From JBBQNY01 sp038255255 (GTDB taxonomy: Bacteria; Pseudomonadota; Gammaproteobacteria; Xanthomonadales; Ahniellaceae): DNA of 64,000 nucleotides. The DNA lies in contig JBBSLL010000008.1 of NCBI GenBank assembly GCA_038255255.1, positions 29,746 to 93,745 of the forward strand. The letters are read 5' to 3'. Below the pieces are notes generated by a model. That model was not told where the DNA came from. It searched no databases and worked only from the letters and a program-made list of their open reading frames with translations. Positions 43,823-51,763 of this stretch are shown here, one piece after another. The position numbers and the translations under genes were made by a program. The stretch's first letter is position 1; each line of letters starts with the position of its first letter.

Positions 43823-44671
43823 TTGAACTCGGTTGCCCCGCCTGACCCGCTCGAGGTTGCGGAAGACGTTGCGCGGGCGCTACGCGAAGACCTCGGCGCC
43901 GGCGATGCGACGGCGGCGCTGGTTCGCGATGGAGCCATGACCGCACGCATCGTGAGCAAGGATGGCGCTGCCGCCGTGCTGGCCGGAGCCGACTGGGCCA
44001 CCGCCTGTTTTCAATCGCTCGATTCAGCCGTGCGCATCGAATGGCAGCTGCGCGACGGGGAAATGTTCTCGCGGGGACAGACCCTGTGCACGCTGCGCGG
44101 CGAGGCGCGTGCGTTGCTGTCGGCGGAAAGGTCCGCGCTCAATTTCCTGCAGACCCTGTCCGGCACGGCCACCACGACAGCAGAATACGTGCGCGCGGTC
44201 GCGGGCACGCGTTGCCGTGTCCTCGACACGCGCAAGACCCTGCCCGGCCTGCGCTACGCGCAGAAGTACGCGGTGCGCGCAGGCGGCGGCACCAATCACC
44301 GCATGGGGCTGTTCGACGCCGTTCTCATCAAGGAGAACCACATCGCCGCGGCCGGCGGCATCGCTGCCGCAGTGATCGCAGCGCGGACGCAGTCGGTGGG
44401 ATTGCTCGTTGAAGTCGAGGTCGAGTCCCTCGACGAACTGGAGCAGGCGCTCGCCGCGGGTGCCGACCGGATCATGCTGGACGAGTTCGATCCGGCGATG
44501 CGCGAGCGCGCGGTGGAGGTGGCCAATGGGCGGGTCGCGCTGGAAGTGTCAGGCAACGTGAGCCTTGAAACGGTTGGGGAAATCGCGCGCAGCGGCGTCG
44601 ATTTCGTATCGGTCGGCGCCATCACCAAGCACGTTCGCGCCATCGATCTGTCGATGCGCGCGGGCGGTTGA
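43823..44671 (+). CDS. nadC: Nicotinate-nucleotide diphosphorylase NadC
   Basis: NadC (quinolinate phosphoribosyltransferase) makes nicotinate mononucleotide in de novo NAD synthesis. The 282 residues include ALREDLGAGDATAALV, SAERSALNFLQTLSGTATTTAEYV, VLDTRKTLPGLRYAQKYAVRAGGGTNHRMGLFDAVLIKENHI and VEVESLDELEQAL, all diagnostic. Start is TTG with GGAG eight bases upstream; no in-frame ATG gives a complete N-terminus. It converges with the FHA gene. Confidence 0.95.
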   Translation: MNSVAPPDPLEVAEDVARALREDLGAGDATAALVRDGAMTARIVSKDGAAAVLAGADWATACFQSLDSAVRIEWQLRDGEMFSRGQTLCTLRGEARALLSAERSALNFLQTLSGTATTTAEYVRAVAGTRCRVLDTRKTLPGLRYAQKYAVRAGGGTNHRMGLFDAVLIKENHIAAAGGIAAAVIAARTQSVGLLVEVEVESLDELEQALAAGADRIMLDEFDPAMRERAVEVANGRVALEVSGNVSLETVGEIARSGVDFVSVGAITKHVRAIDLSMRAGG

Positions 44672-44701
44672 CGCCCGCGTTCCGGAGAGCGGAAGACGGT
44701 T

Positions 44702-45511
44702 CTACAGAAAGCCCAACCACCTCAGGGCTGCCGCGAGCACCGCTACCACGCCCACGCCGACCAGCATCCAGACCCACGCCGGTTGCGCGGGCGCCGGGCG
44801 CGCGGGCTTTGCCGCAGCTGCCGAGCCGGCTGGCGCTGACGCGGCTGGTGCGTCCATGCCCGGCGCCGCGACCTGGAACCGAAGGGTGTCGAGGCGGAGT
44901 TCATCGCCGACCTTGAGCATCGCGTTCTCGACGCGCTTGTCGTTGACATAGGTTCCATTCGAGGAGCCCAGGTCCTCGACGCGCACGCCGTTCGGCGTGA
45001 CCTCGAGTCGCGCGTGCCGCCGGGAGATCTCGTCGCTGGGAATGGAGATTTCGCAATCCGCCTGGCGACCGATGACCATGCTTCCGTACAGCGGCAAGGT
45101 CTTGCCGAAAGTCACGCCGGAGACCCCACGCAGCATGAAGCGCGGCAGCGCCATGCGCACGCGCGTGTGCCCGTCGTCCTCGTTCATCATCGGCAATGGC
45201 GGCAGGGCGGGGGCCGGCGTCGCCGCTTTTTCGCCCGCGACCACGCGCGCGCCCACCCGCGCGAAGAGCAGCAGGTCACCGACCTTGAAGGACGCGCCAT
45301 CAGCGGCCTGGCGACCATTGATGACCACGACGCTCGTCGCATCCGGGATCGCGAGCGTCGCGCTGTCCCCGTCGATCTGGATGACGCAATGCGCGGCAGC
45401 AATTCCGTCTGCCGTGAGGCGCACGTCGGCCCCGGCATCGCTGCCGACGCGGTTGGCCCCCGGCTTGAGCGTAAACGCATCATGCTCGCCATTCGGAAAC
45501 AGCAGCTTCAT
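44702..45511 (-). CDS. Double-FHA domain membrane-anchored protein
   Basis: A 269-residue protein with two forkhead-associated domains and a C-terminal membrane helix (about 246-266), so the FHA domains face the cytoplasm. The second FHA (about 140-215) is canonical: VIGRQADCEISIPSDEISRRHARLEV and LGSSNGTYVN, able to bind phosphothreonine. The first (about 12-85) is degenerate: the S-x-x-H motif is AAAH and the NGT turn is VINGR. The linker and pre-membrane parts are Ala/Pro-rich. No kinase gene is near. Ribosome site GGGGAG. It follows sspB by about 70 bases on the same strand. Confidence 0.85.
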   Translation of the reverse strand: MKLLFPNGEHDAFTLKPGANRVGSDAGADVRLTADGIAAAHCVIQIDGDSATLAIPDATSVVVINGRQAADGASFKVGDLLLFARVGARVVAGEKAATPAPALPPLPMMNEDDGHTRVRMALPRFMLRGVSGVTFGKTLPLYGSMVIGRQADCEISIPSDEISRRHARLEVTPNGVRVEDLGSSNGTYVNDKRVENAMLKVGDELRLDTLRFQVAAPGMDAPAASAPAGSAAAAKPARPAPAQPAWVWMLVGVGVVAVLAAALRWLGFL

Positions 45512-45583
45512 TCCCAACTCCCCGATCCGGCCTCGAACAACGCCACGCTGGCGCCGCTCCATCATATCTTTCCGCGTGCGGCG

Positions 45584-46018
45584 TTACTTCACCACCCGCA
45601 GGTGCGAGCCACGCCTGGGCGGAGGCTTGTCATCGCCATCCTGCGCGTCCGTCCCGGCGGCATCCGCCACGGCGGACTCGTCGGCCGATGCCTCCTCGGC
45701 AGGGAACATCATGCCCTGTCCGCTTTCCTTGGCGTATACCGCGAGCAATGCCCCGATGGGCACTTCGATGTGGTGCGACACTCCGCCGAAGCGCGCATCG
45801 AAACGGATCCACTCGTTGCCGAGGTCAAGGGCGCCGACTGCGCGCGCCGCGACGTTCAACACGACCTGGCCATCCGCCACCGCGCTCGACGGGACCTTCA
45901 CGCCGGGCAGTCTGGCGTTGACCAGCAGGTACGGCGACATGTCGTTGTCGTTGATCCAGTCGTACATCGCACGCAACATGTACGGACGGTTCGAACTCAT
46001 GCCCTGCCGTTTGGTCAT
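45584..46018 (-). CDS. sspB: ClpXP protease specificity-enhancing factor SspB
   Basis: SspB delivers ssrA-tagged and RseA substrates to ClpXP. The 144-residue protein has the substrate-binding domain (RPYMLRAMYDWINDNDMSPYLLVNARLPGVKVP ... GQVVLNVAARAVGALDLGNEWIRFDARFGG) and, after an acidic linker, the ClpX-binding tail RGSHLRVVK. Tail and domain match E. coli SspB closely. The ATG overlaps the sspA stop (ATGA); Met7 is a possible alternative. Confidence 0.95.
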   Translation of the reverse strand: MTKRQGMSSNRPYMLRAMYDWINDNDMSPYLLVNARLPGVKVPSSAVADGQVVLNVAARAVGALDLGNEWIRFDARFGGVSHHIEVPIGALLAVYAKESGQGMMFPAEEASADESAVADAAGTDAQDGDDKPPPRRGSHLRVVK

Positions 46019-46653
46019 GCGGCGGAGGCGGGTCGCATGGATCGCTCCTCGCTCGTCAGGCTGCGCTCGAACGCGGGATGCCGGAAGAGCTTTTCCGCAT
46101 AATCCTCGATTGGTTTCGCCTCGCGCGGCAGCACGACGCCCAGTGCCGGCAGCCTCCACAGCATCGGCACCAGGGTGCAGTCCGCGAGCGTGAACTCGTT
46201 GCTGAGGAAGAACTTGGAAACCTTGAAGATCGGCAGGCTGCCGATGACCTGCTCGCGCAGTCGCTTGCGCGAAGCCTCGGTCGTGGCACGCGGGCCGAGG
46301 ATGATCGACGCCACGTGAGGGAACCAGTCGCTCACGAGCCTGGAAACACCGAGGCGTACGCGCGCCCTCGACAACGGATCGATCGGCATCAGTGGAGGGT
46401 GCGGATAGCGTTCGTCCAGGTATTCCGCGATTACGCCTGTGTCGTAGAGGACCAGATCGCGATCCGCGAGGGTCGGCAGCGTGTGATACGGATTGAGGTC
46501 CAGGAGGTCCTCGGGCGGATACGACAGGTCCACGGGAACCAGGTCAAAGCTCACGCCTTTCGCAGCGAGGATCAGGCGAATGCGATGGCTGTCGAGGCCA
46601 TCCTTCGACGAGAAAAGCGTCAGGTTCGTGCGACCGCGAATCGTGGTTGCCAC
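46015..46653 (-). CDS. sspA: Stringent starvation protein A SspA
   Basis: SspA is a GST-fold protein that binds RNA polymerase and modulates transcription in stationary phase and stress. The 212 residues equal the E. coli length; LTLFSSKDGLDSHRIRLILAAKGVSFDLVPVDLSYPPEDLLDLNPYHTLPTL and LYDTGVIAEYLDERYPHPPLMP are typical. Start is GTG with a near-perfect GGAGG seven bases upstream; longer frames lack support. petC-sspA-sspB order is conserved in beta- and gammaproteobacteria. Confidence 0.94.
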   Translation of the reverse strand: MATTIRGRTNLTLFSSKDGLDSHRIRLILAAKGVSFDLVPVDLSYPPEDLLDLNPYHTLPTLADRDLVLYDTGVIAEYLDERYPHPPLMPIDPLSRARVRLGVSRLVSDWFPHVASIILGPRATTEASRKRLREQVIGSLPIFKVSKFFLSNEFTLADCTLVPMLWRLPALGVVLPREAKPIEDYAEKLFRHPAFERSLTSEERSMRPASAA

Positions 46654-46747
46654 CGGTGCCTCCGACCGAGATGCGACGCCGACGGCAGCCGCACGAGGCA
46701 CCGCACGCGCGGCAGACCCCTGTCCAAGCCTACACCGGGCGAGTCTG

Positions 46748-46784
46748 GGCCGGAAGCGCCCCAGTCACGAAAAGCGCTTCGGCC
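46748..46784 (-). terminator. Hairpin between petC and sspA
   Basis: GGCC-G-GAAGCGC pairs with GCGCTTC-GGCC, an 11-bp stem with one bulged G and a 14-base loop containing AAAA. It lies in the 181-base gap between the petC stop and the sspA start. It may end most petABC transcripts or reduce read-through into sspAB; no T-run follows on the minus strand. Confidence 0.45.
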
Positions 46785-46834
46785 TCCACTCCCAATCCGC
46801 TGCCGAGAGCAAAAACCACGGCGGCTCCCCCCGA

Positions 46835-47629
46835 TCAGTGCACGTCGCGCCAGTACTCCAGCTTGAGCAGCCACGCCAGCAACGTGAAAAAGGCCAGGAA
46901 GAGGAGGACCCACACACCTATCCGCGTGCGCTTGAGGGCAGCGGGCTCCGCCGCGTATTCCATGAAAGCGGAGATGTCCCGCACGCTCTGGTCGAACGCT
47001 TCAGCAGTTTGCTCCCCCTCGGCTACCGCCTGGAACTTGACGAAGCACCGGCCGTCGACCTCGGTTGTTCCCGGCTTGCAATGTCCCTCGTGACCGTCGG
47101 TGCCTTCGGGCTTGGGCTCGAACACCGCCCGCTGCTCGCCCTGCAGCTCCCACAGCACGTTGGGCATCGAGGCGTTTGGAAACACCGTGTTGTTCCATCC
47201 GATGCGGGCCTCGGGGTCGAGGTAGAAACCACGCAGGTAGTTGTAGATCCAGTCGCTGCCCCGGGACTTGGCGGTGAGCGAGAGATCGGGAGGCGCCTTG
47301 CCGAACCATGCCTGCGACGCCTCCAGCGGCATCGCGGCGACCAGCGGCTCGCCGAATTTCGCGCCGGTGAACAGCAGGTTCTGCTCAACCTGTGCCTGGG
47401 TGAGTGCGAGGTCTTCCGCGATCCGGGACGTGCGCAGCAGCTTCATCGAATGACAGCCGGCACAGTAGTTGACGAACAGCTTGGCTCCGCGCTGCAGCGA
47501 GGCCCGATCGCCGAGGTCGGTTTCGGCTGGATCGCCCGGAACCAGCGCACCACCCGCCGCGAGCACCGGCCCCGTCCCGAACCACGCCAGCAGCGCAACG
47601 AGTGCGAACACCAGCCCTTGCCTAGTCAT
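46835..47629 (-). CDS. petC: Cytochrome c1 of the bc1 complex
   Basis: The 264-residue membrane-anchored cytochrome has a signal segment (about 5-25), the haem c site CAGCH (C56, C59, H60), a methionine-ligand region in NTVFPNASMPNVLW and a C-terminal anchor (VWVLLFLAFFTLLAWLLKLEYWRDVH). It transfers electrons from the Rieske protein to soluble cytochrome c. Its ATG lies inside the end of petB (8-base overlap), so the two are coupled. Confidence 0.95.
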   Translation of the reverse strand: MTRQGLVFALVALLAWFGTGPVLAAGGALVPGDPAETDLGDRASLQRGAKLFVNYCAGCHSMKLLRTSRIAEDLALTQAQVEQNLLFTGAKFGEPLVAAMPLEASQAWFGKAPPDLSLTAKSRGSDWIYNYLRGFYLDPEARIGWNNTVFPNASMPNVLWELQGEQRAVFEPKPEGTDGHEGHCKPGTTEVDGRCFVKFQAVAEGEQTAEAFDQSVRDISAFMEYAAEPAALKRTRIGVWVLLFLAFFTLLAWLLKLEYWRDVH

Positions 47630-48881
47630 GGGTGGTCACCCGTTCCGGCACGGGCCGGGTTCTGTCGAGCCGCGTCCATATCGGCATGGTGATGAAGAAC
47701 ATGAAATAAAGGAACGTCAGGACGCGCCCGATGATCGTCTCGACGGGGTCCGTGCCCGGACCCGCACCGATCTTGCCGAGCCAGATGAAGCACACCGCGA
47801 GCAGGCCCAGCATCACCTTGGTCAACCATCCCTTGTAGCGATGCGACCTCACCGGGCTGCGATCGAGCCACGGCACCAGGAACAGGACCGCGATCGCGCC
47901 GAACATGATCAGCACTCCCGAGAGCTTGTGTGGCACCACGCGCAACATCGCGTAATAGGGCGTGTAGTACCAGACCGGCTTGATGAGCTCGGGAGTGACC
48001 AGCCGGTTCGCCTCCACGTAGTTGTCATGCTCGAGGAACCAGCCACCGACCGTCGGCTCGAAGAAGATGATGAAGGCGCAGATCATGAGGAAGAAGCCGA
48101 GCCCCACCATGTCCTTGACGGTGTAATAGGGATGGAACGGGATGCCGTCGGCCGGCGCGGTCGGCGACCAGCGATTGCCCTTGGGTCCCTTCTTGATATC
48201 CACGCCGTCCGGATTGTTCGAGCCCACTTCGTGGAGCGCGCCCAGGTGCAGCACCACCAGCAGCAACAGCACCAGCGGCAACGCGATCACGTGCAGGGCG
48301 AAAAAGCGGTTGAGCGTGATGTCGCTGGGCAGGTAGTCGCCCATGATCCATTCGGTGAGCGCGCCGCCGATCCAGGGGATCGCGCCGAACAGGTTGATGA
48401 TGACCTTCGCCCCCCAGAACGACATCTGTCCCCACGGCAGGACGTAGCCCAGGAAGGCTTCGGCCATCAGCACGAGGTAGATCAGCATGCCGAGGATCCA
48501 CACCAGCTCGCGCGGCTTCTGGTAGGAGCCGTACATGAGGCCGCGAAACATGTGCAGGTACACGACGATGAAGAATGCGGACGCACCGGTCGAGTGCATG
48601 TAGCGGATGAGCCAGCCCCACTCGACGTCGCGCATGATGTATTCGACGGACGCGAAAGCCTCGGCCGCGCTCGGCTTGTAGTTCATCGTGAGCCAGATGC
48701 CGGTGACGATCTGGTTGACGAGCACGATCATCGCCAGCGAACCGAAGTAGTACCAGAGGTTGAAATTCTTCGGCGCGTAGTATTCCGTCAGGTGCTTGCG
48801 GTAGAACGGCATCATGCCCGGGACGCGATCGTTCACCCACGTCGCGACGTTGTTGGCGGTGCGGGTCAGCACGTTGGCCAT
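47622..48881 (-). CDS. petB: Cytochrome b of the bc1 complex
   Basis: The 419-residue quinol-oxidising subunit with eight membrane helices. Haem-ligand helices are RYMHSTGASAFFIVVYLHMFRG and RFFALHVIALPLVLLLLVVLH. YVLPWGQMSFWGAKVI and the Qo-site motif follow; the latter reads PVWYYTPYYA instead of the better-known PEWY, a natural variant of many beta- and gammaproteobacteria. Start is the ATG of a TGATG junction with the petA stop; a GTG one codon earlier is possible. Part of petA-petB-petC. Confidence 0.96.
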   Translation of the reverse strand: MANVLTRTANNVATWVNDRVPGMMPFYRKHLTEYYAPKNFNLWYYFGSLAMIVLVNQIVTGIWLTMNYKPSAAEAFASVEYIMRDVEWGWLIRYMHSTGASAFFIVVYLHMFRGLMYGSYQKPRELVWILGMLIYLVLMAEAFLGYVLPWGQMSFWGAKVIINLFGAIPWIGGALTEWIMGDYLPSDITLNRFFALHVIALPLVLLLLVVLHLGALHEVGSNNPDGVDIKKGPKGNRWSPTAPADGIPFHPYYTVKDMVGLGFFLMICAFIIFFEPTVGGWFLEHDNYVEANRLVTPELIKPVWYYTPYYAMLRVVPHKLSGVLIMFGAIAVLFLVPWLDRSPVRSHRYKGWLTKVMLGLLAVCFIWLGKIGAGPGTDPVETIIGRVLTFLYFMFFITMPIWTRLDRTRPVPERVTTHD

Positions 48882-49480
48882 CACGCGGCTCCCTGCGGAT
48901 CTACGCCGATTTCAATGGTGCCGTCGTCGATGAAGCGATGCGGGGGGACCACCAGGTTCGTCGGTGCGGGCACGCCCTGGTAGACCCTGCCGGCGAAATC
49001 GAACTTCGACTTGTGGCAAGGGCAGAAGAACCCTCCCTTCCATTCCGAATCGAAAGGCTGCGGTTCGAGTTCGGGGTAGAACTTCGGCGCGCAGCCGAGG
49101 TGCGTGCAGATGCCGACCAGCACGAGGATTTCCGGTCTGATGGAGCGGTGGATATTGTTCGCGTAACTCGGCTGCTGATCGAGGTTTTCCGAGCCGGGGT
49201 CCCGAAGCTTGTCCTCCACCGTCGGCAGCGCGGCAAGGGCTTCGGGTGTGCGGCTGATGATCACGATCGGTTGCCCGCGCCACTCGTACTGCAGCTGTTC
49301 GCCTGGCCTGATCTTGCTGATGTCGACCGTGATCGGCGCACCCGCGAGCTTGGCCTTGGCGCTCGGATTCCATCCCTTGATGAAAGGCACTGCGGCAACC
49401 AGCGCGCCCGCCCCACCCACCACTGCGGTCGTCGCCGTGAGAAAGCGGCGCCGGCCCAAGTTGACGCTGTCGTCCGCCAT
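48881..49480 (-). CDS. petA: Rieske iron-sulfur subunit of the bc1 complex
   Basis: A 199-residue membrane-anchored protein. A Tat-type N-terminus GRRRFL (9-14) precedes the anchor helix (about 15-32). The [2Fe-2S] ligands are C125/H127 in CTHLGC and C153/H156 in CPCH, with disulfide cysteines C130 and C155. It shuttles electrons from quinol to cytochrome c1 on the periplasmic side. First gene of the operon, preceded by a good sigma-70 promoter. Confidence 0.96.
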   Translation of the reverse strand: MADDSVNLGRRRFLTATTAVVGGAGALVAAVPFIKGWNPSAKAKLAGAPITVDISKIRPGEQLQYEWRGQPIVIISRTPEALAALPTVEDKLRDPGSENLDQQPSYANNIHRSIRPEILVLVGICTHLGCAPKFYPELEPQPFDSEWKGGFFCPCHKSKFDFAGRVYQGVPAPTNLVVPPHRFIDDGTIEIGVDPQGAA

Positions 49481-49543
49481 GCGGCTCGCCCCAGAGGTGA
49501 TTTACATGGTGCGCCCATGGCCGGTGGCCAGCGCAATCCGCGC

Positions 49544-49573
49544 ATTCTAAACGATGCGTTAACAGGGCGACAA
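49544..49573 (-). promoter_or_regulatory. Sigma-70 promoter of petABC
   Basis: On the minus strand TTGTCG (49568-49573) and TAGAAT (49544-49549) are 18 bases apart. The predicted start leaves a leader of about 55 bases before petA. The element lies in the 224-base gap shared with the divergent DegS-like gene. Confidence 0.6.
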
Positions 49574-49704
49574 CGCGCCGGGACATTGCCATCGTTATGG
49601 CTTCGGGGTGCCATGCGTTGGGTCGATGGCCCGACAAGGCTGCCCTATGCTCCGGTGATGCGCATTCAAGAAGCGGGTCGGTCGCCCCCTCCGCACGGTG
49701 GCAG

Positions 49705-50820
49705 ATGCTGACGCCGGCGTGGCGGCGGCGCGCGCTGTTCGTCGTGCAGAGCGTGGTGCTGGGTCTTGCGGCGGCTTTCCTGGTCACGCTGGTCTGGCCG
49801 GGAGATAAGGCTTCGCGCACGGGCAGGAACTCCAGCGGGCCTGCCAGCTACTCCGATGCGGTGAAACGCGCGACTCCGTCAGTCGTGAACATCTATACCC
49901 GCCGGCTGGTGACGGAGCAGCCCTTCCGGGTTTTTTCCGATCCTGTCCTGCAGCGCTTCACCGGCGTACCCGCCGGACCGCAACGCTCCCGGCTCCAGCG
50001 CATCCTGGGAGCCGGCGTGATCGTGCGCGACGACGGCTACGTCCTGACAAACTTTCATGTCGTGCAGGGCGCGGGCGACATCCTTGCCGAGCTCGCCGAC
50101 GGACGCGTGACGCCTGCGCAGGTGATCGGCACCGATCGCGACACCGATCTGGCGGTGCTCAAAATCGCCGGCACGGGATTCACCGCTCTGCCAGCCGCGC
50201 CCGAGGGCAGCCTCGACGTCGGCGACATCGTGCTGGCGATCGGCAATCCGCTGGGACTCGGGCAAACGGTGACGCTGGGCATCGTCAGCGCGACCGGACG
50301 CAACCAGACGAGCCTTTCGCGCTACGAGGATTTCATCCAGACCGACGCGGCTATCAACCAGGGCAGTTCCGGCGGCGCGCTGGTGAACGCCTCGGGCGAG
50401 CTCGTCGGCATTAACAGTGCATTGTCGGGACAGGGCCAGGGCATCGGATTTGCCATACCGGTACGCGCGGCGCTCCGCGTCCTCGACCAGATCATCAAGC
50501 ACGGACATGTGGTGCGTGGCTGGATGGGCGCGGAGTACACCGATGCGGCCTTGTCGGCTTCGCCGCTGGCCGAGCCGATCGCGGGAGCGCAGATCGCGCT
50601 GGTTCTGCCGGGTGGGCCCGCGGATCGCGCAGGATTGCGCCAGGGCGACATCGTGCAACGCTTCGGAGACCATTCGATCCGCGACGAGTCGGACCTGCGT
50701 GCGCGTGAATCGGCCAGCGCACCGGGCGCCGTGGTGCGTGTTGGCGGACTGAGGGGTGGGACAGCCATCGATTTCGCGGTGACCCTGGTCGACCGCGGGA
50801 CGGCGATGCCACAGAACTGA
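49705..50820 (+). CDS. DegS/AlgW-type periplasmic serine protease
   Basis: A 371-residue inner-membrane-anchored trypsin-like protease. After one membrane helix (about 11-31) comes the protease domain with catalytic triad H118 (TNFHVV), D148 (DTDLAVLKI) and S222 (NQGSSGGALVN), then a single PDZ domain (about 270-365, GWMGAEYTD ... GPADRAGLRQGDIVQRF). One PDZ plus an anchor is the DegS/AlgW layout; such proteases cut the anti-sigma factor RseA/MucA when unfolded outer-membrane proteins appear. No rse or muc gene is in view. Monocistronic and divergent from petABC. Confidence 0.92.
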   Translation: MLTPAWRRRALFVVQSVVLGLAAAFLVTLVWPGDKASRTGRNSSGPASYSDAVKRATPSVVNIYTRRLVTEQPFRVFSDPVLQRFTGVPAGPQRSRLQRILGAGVIVRDDGYVLTNFHVVQGAGDILAELADGRVTPAQVIGTDRDTDLAVLKIAGTGFTALPAAPEGSLDVGDIVLAIGNPLGLGQTVTLGIVSATGRNQTSLSRYEDFIQTDAAINQGSSGGALVNASGELVGINSALSGQGQGIGFAIPVRAALRVLDQIIKHGHVVRGWMGAEYTDAALSASPLAEPIAGAQIALVLPGGPADRAGLRQGDIVQRFGDHSIRDESDLRARESASAPGAVVRVGGLRGGTAIDFAVTLVDRGTAMPQN

Positions 50821-50871
50821 CGTCTGGCGTTTGCTTCCGCACGGCGTCCGCGGCTTGCGGCCTCAGGCAGG

Positions 50872-51618
50872 TCAGGCGCCGGCGCGGTATCGCTGCAGCA
50901 GCGTGCCTACACGCTCGACGTAGACGCGGGTTTCGGCATACGGCGGAACGCCTCCGTATTTCTTCACCGCGCCTTCGCCGGCGTTGTATGCCGCCGAAAC
51001 CAGGCGGATGTCCCCATTGAACCGCTTCAGCAGCATCGCGAGGTGCCTGACTCCGGCGTCGATGTTCTGCCGCGCATCGAAGGAATCCGTGACACCGTAT
51101 TGCGCGGCGGTGGCCGGCATGAGCTGCATCAGGCCCTGCGCGCCTTTGTGCGACAACGCCCGCGGGTTGAACGCGGACTCGGCATGGATGAGCGCGCGAA
51201 CCAGTGCCGCGTCGACCCCATTGGCGAGCGCTGCGGCATCGATCTCGGCAAGGTAGGCCGTGAGATTGAGCCGCGTGCGCGTCCAGTTCACTTTGGATTT
51301 CGGATCGCACGCCGGGCAGAACACCGCGACCACGGTGTAGGGTCGCCCTTTTGCAGGGGTCTGGTCGGTGTAGTGCGTGACGCCTACCGCATCCTTGAAC
51401 TTGTAGATCGCGCGCTGGGTTTTCGCATTGACCTGCAGCACGGGTTTCGCGCCGCGCGCATGGTCGCCTGCCACGTTGGTGAAATGCACCACCCCGTTGG
51501 CATCGGTGTACCGCCGGATTCCGCCCGCCGCCGACGCGTCGGCGGACGCGAGCAACCCGGACGCGACGAGCGCGATGGCTGCGACGAGGCCGGGGAAACG
51601 TTGGGCGCCAGCGTTCAT
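50872..51618 (-). CDS. Lytic transglycosylase with two DUF4124 repeats
   Basis: A 248-residue exported protein: signal peptide (about 1-31), two DUF4124 units (IRRYTDANGVVHFTNV, 34-49; IYKFKDAVGVTHYTDQTP, 71-88), a CxxC (101-104) and a C-terminal SLT domain. The catalytic Glu147 is in IHAESAFNPRALSHKGAQGLMQLMPATA and the domain ends AYNAGEGAVKKYGGVPPYAETRVYVERV. It should cleave peptidoglycan between MurNAc and GlcNAc, giving 1,6-anhydro products. Start selected at the signal-peptide Met. Divergent from miaB, convergent with the DegS-like gene. Confidence 0.9.
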   Translation of the reverse strand: MNAGAQRFPGLVAAIALVASGLLASADASAAGGIRRYTDANGVVHFTNVAGDHARGAKPVLQVNAKTQRAIYKFKDAVGVTHYTDQTPAKGRPYTVVAVFCPACDPKSKVNWTRTRLNLTAYLAEIDAAALANGVDAALVRALIHAESAFNPRALSHKGAQGLMQLMPATAAQYGVTDSFDARQNIDAGVRHLAMLLKRFNGDIRLVSAAYNAGEGAVKKYGGVPPYAETRVYVERVGTLLQRYRAGA

Positions 51619-51763
51619 GGCTGCGAGTGTCTGCCAGTTGTCGGGGGGTTTGCAACGATACAGCGACCGTTCATCGACTTTTCTTGCGTGACCAAGTTCC
51701 CGCGCAGGGGCCGGCGCTACACTCCCGGCCCCGCAAACCCTTGATTTTGAAAGCGACGCGACG

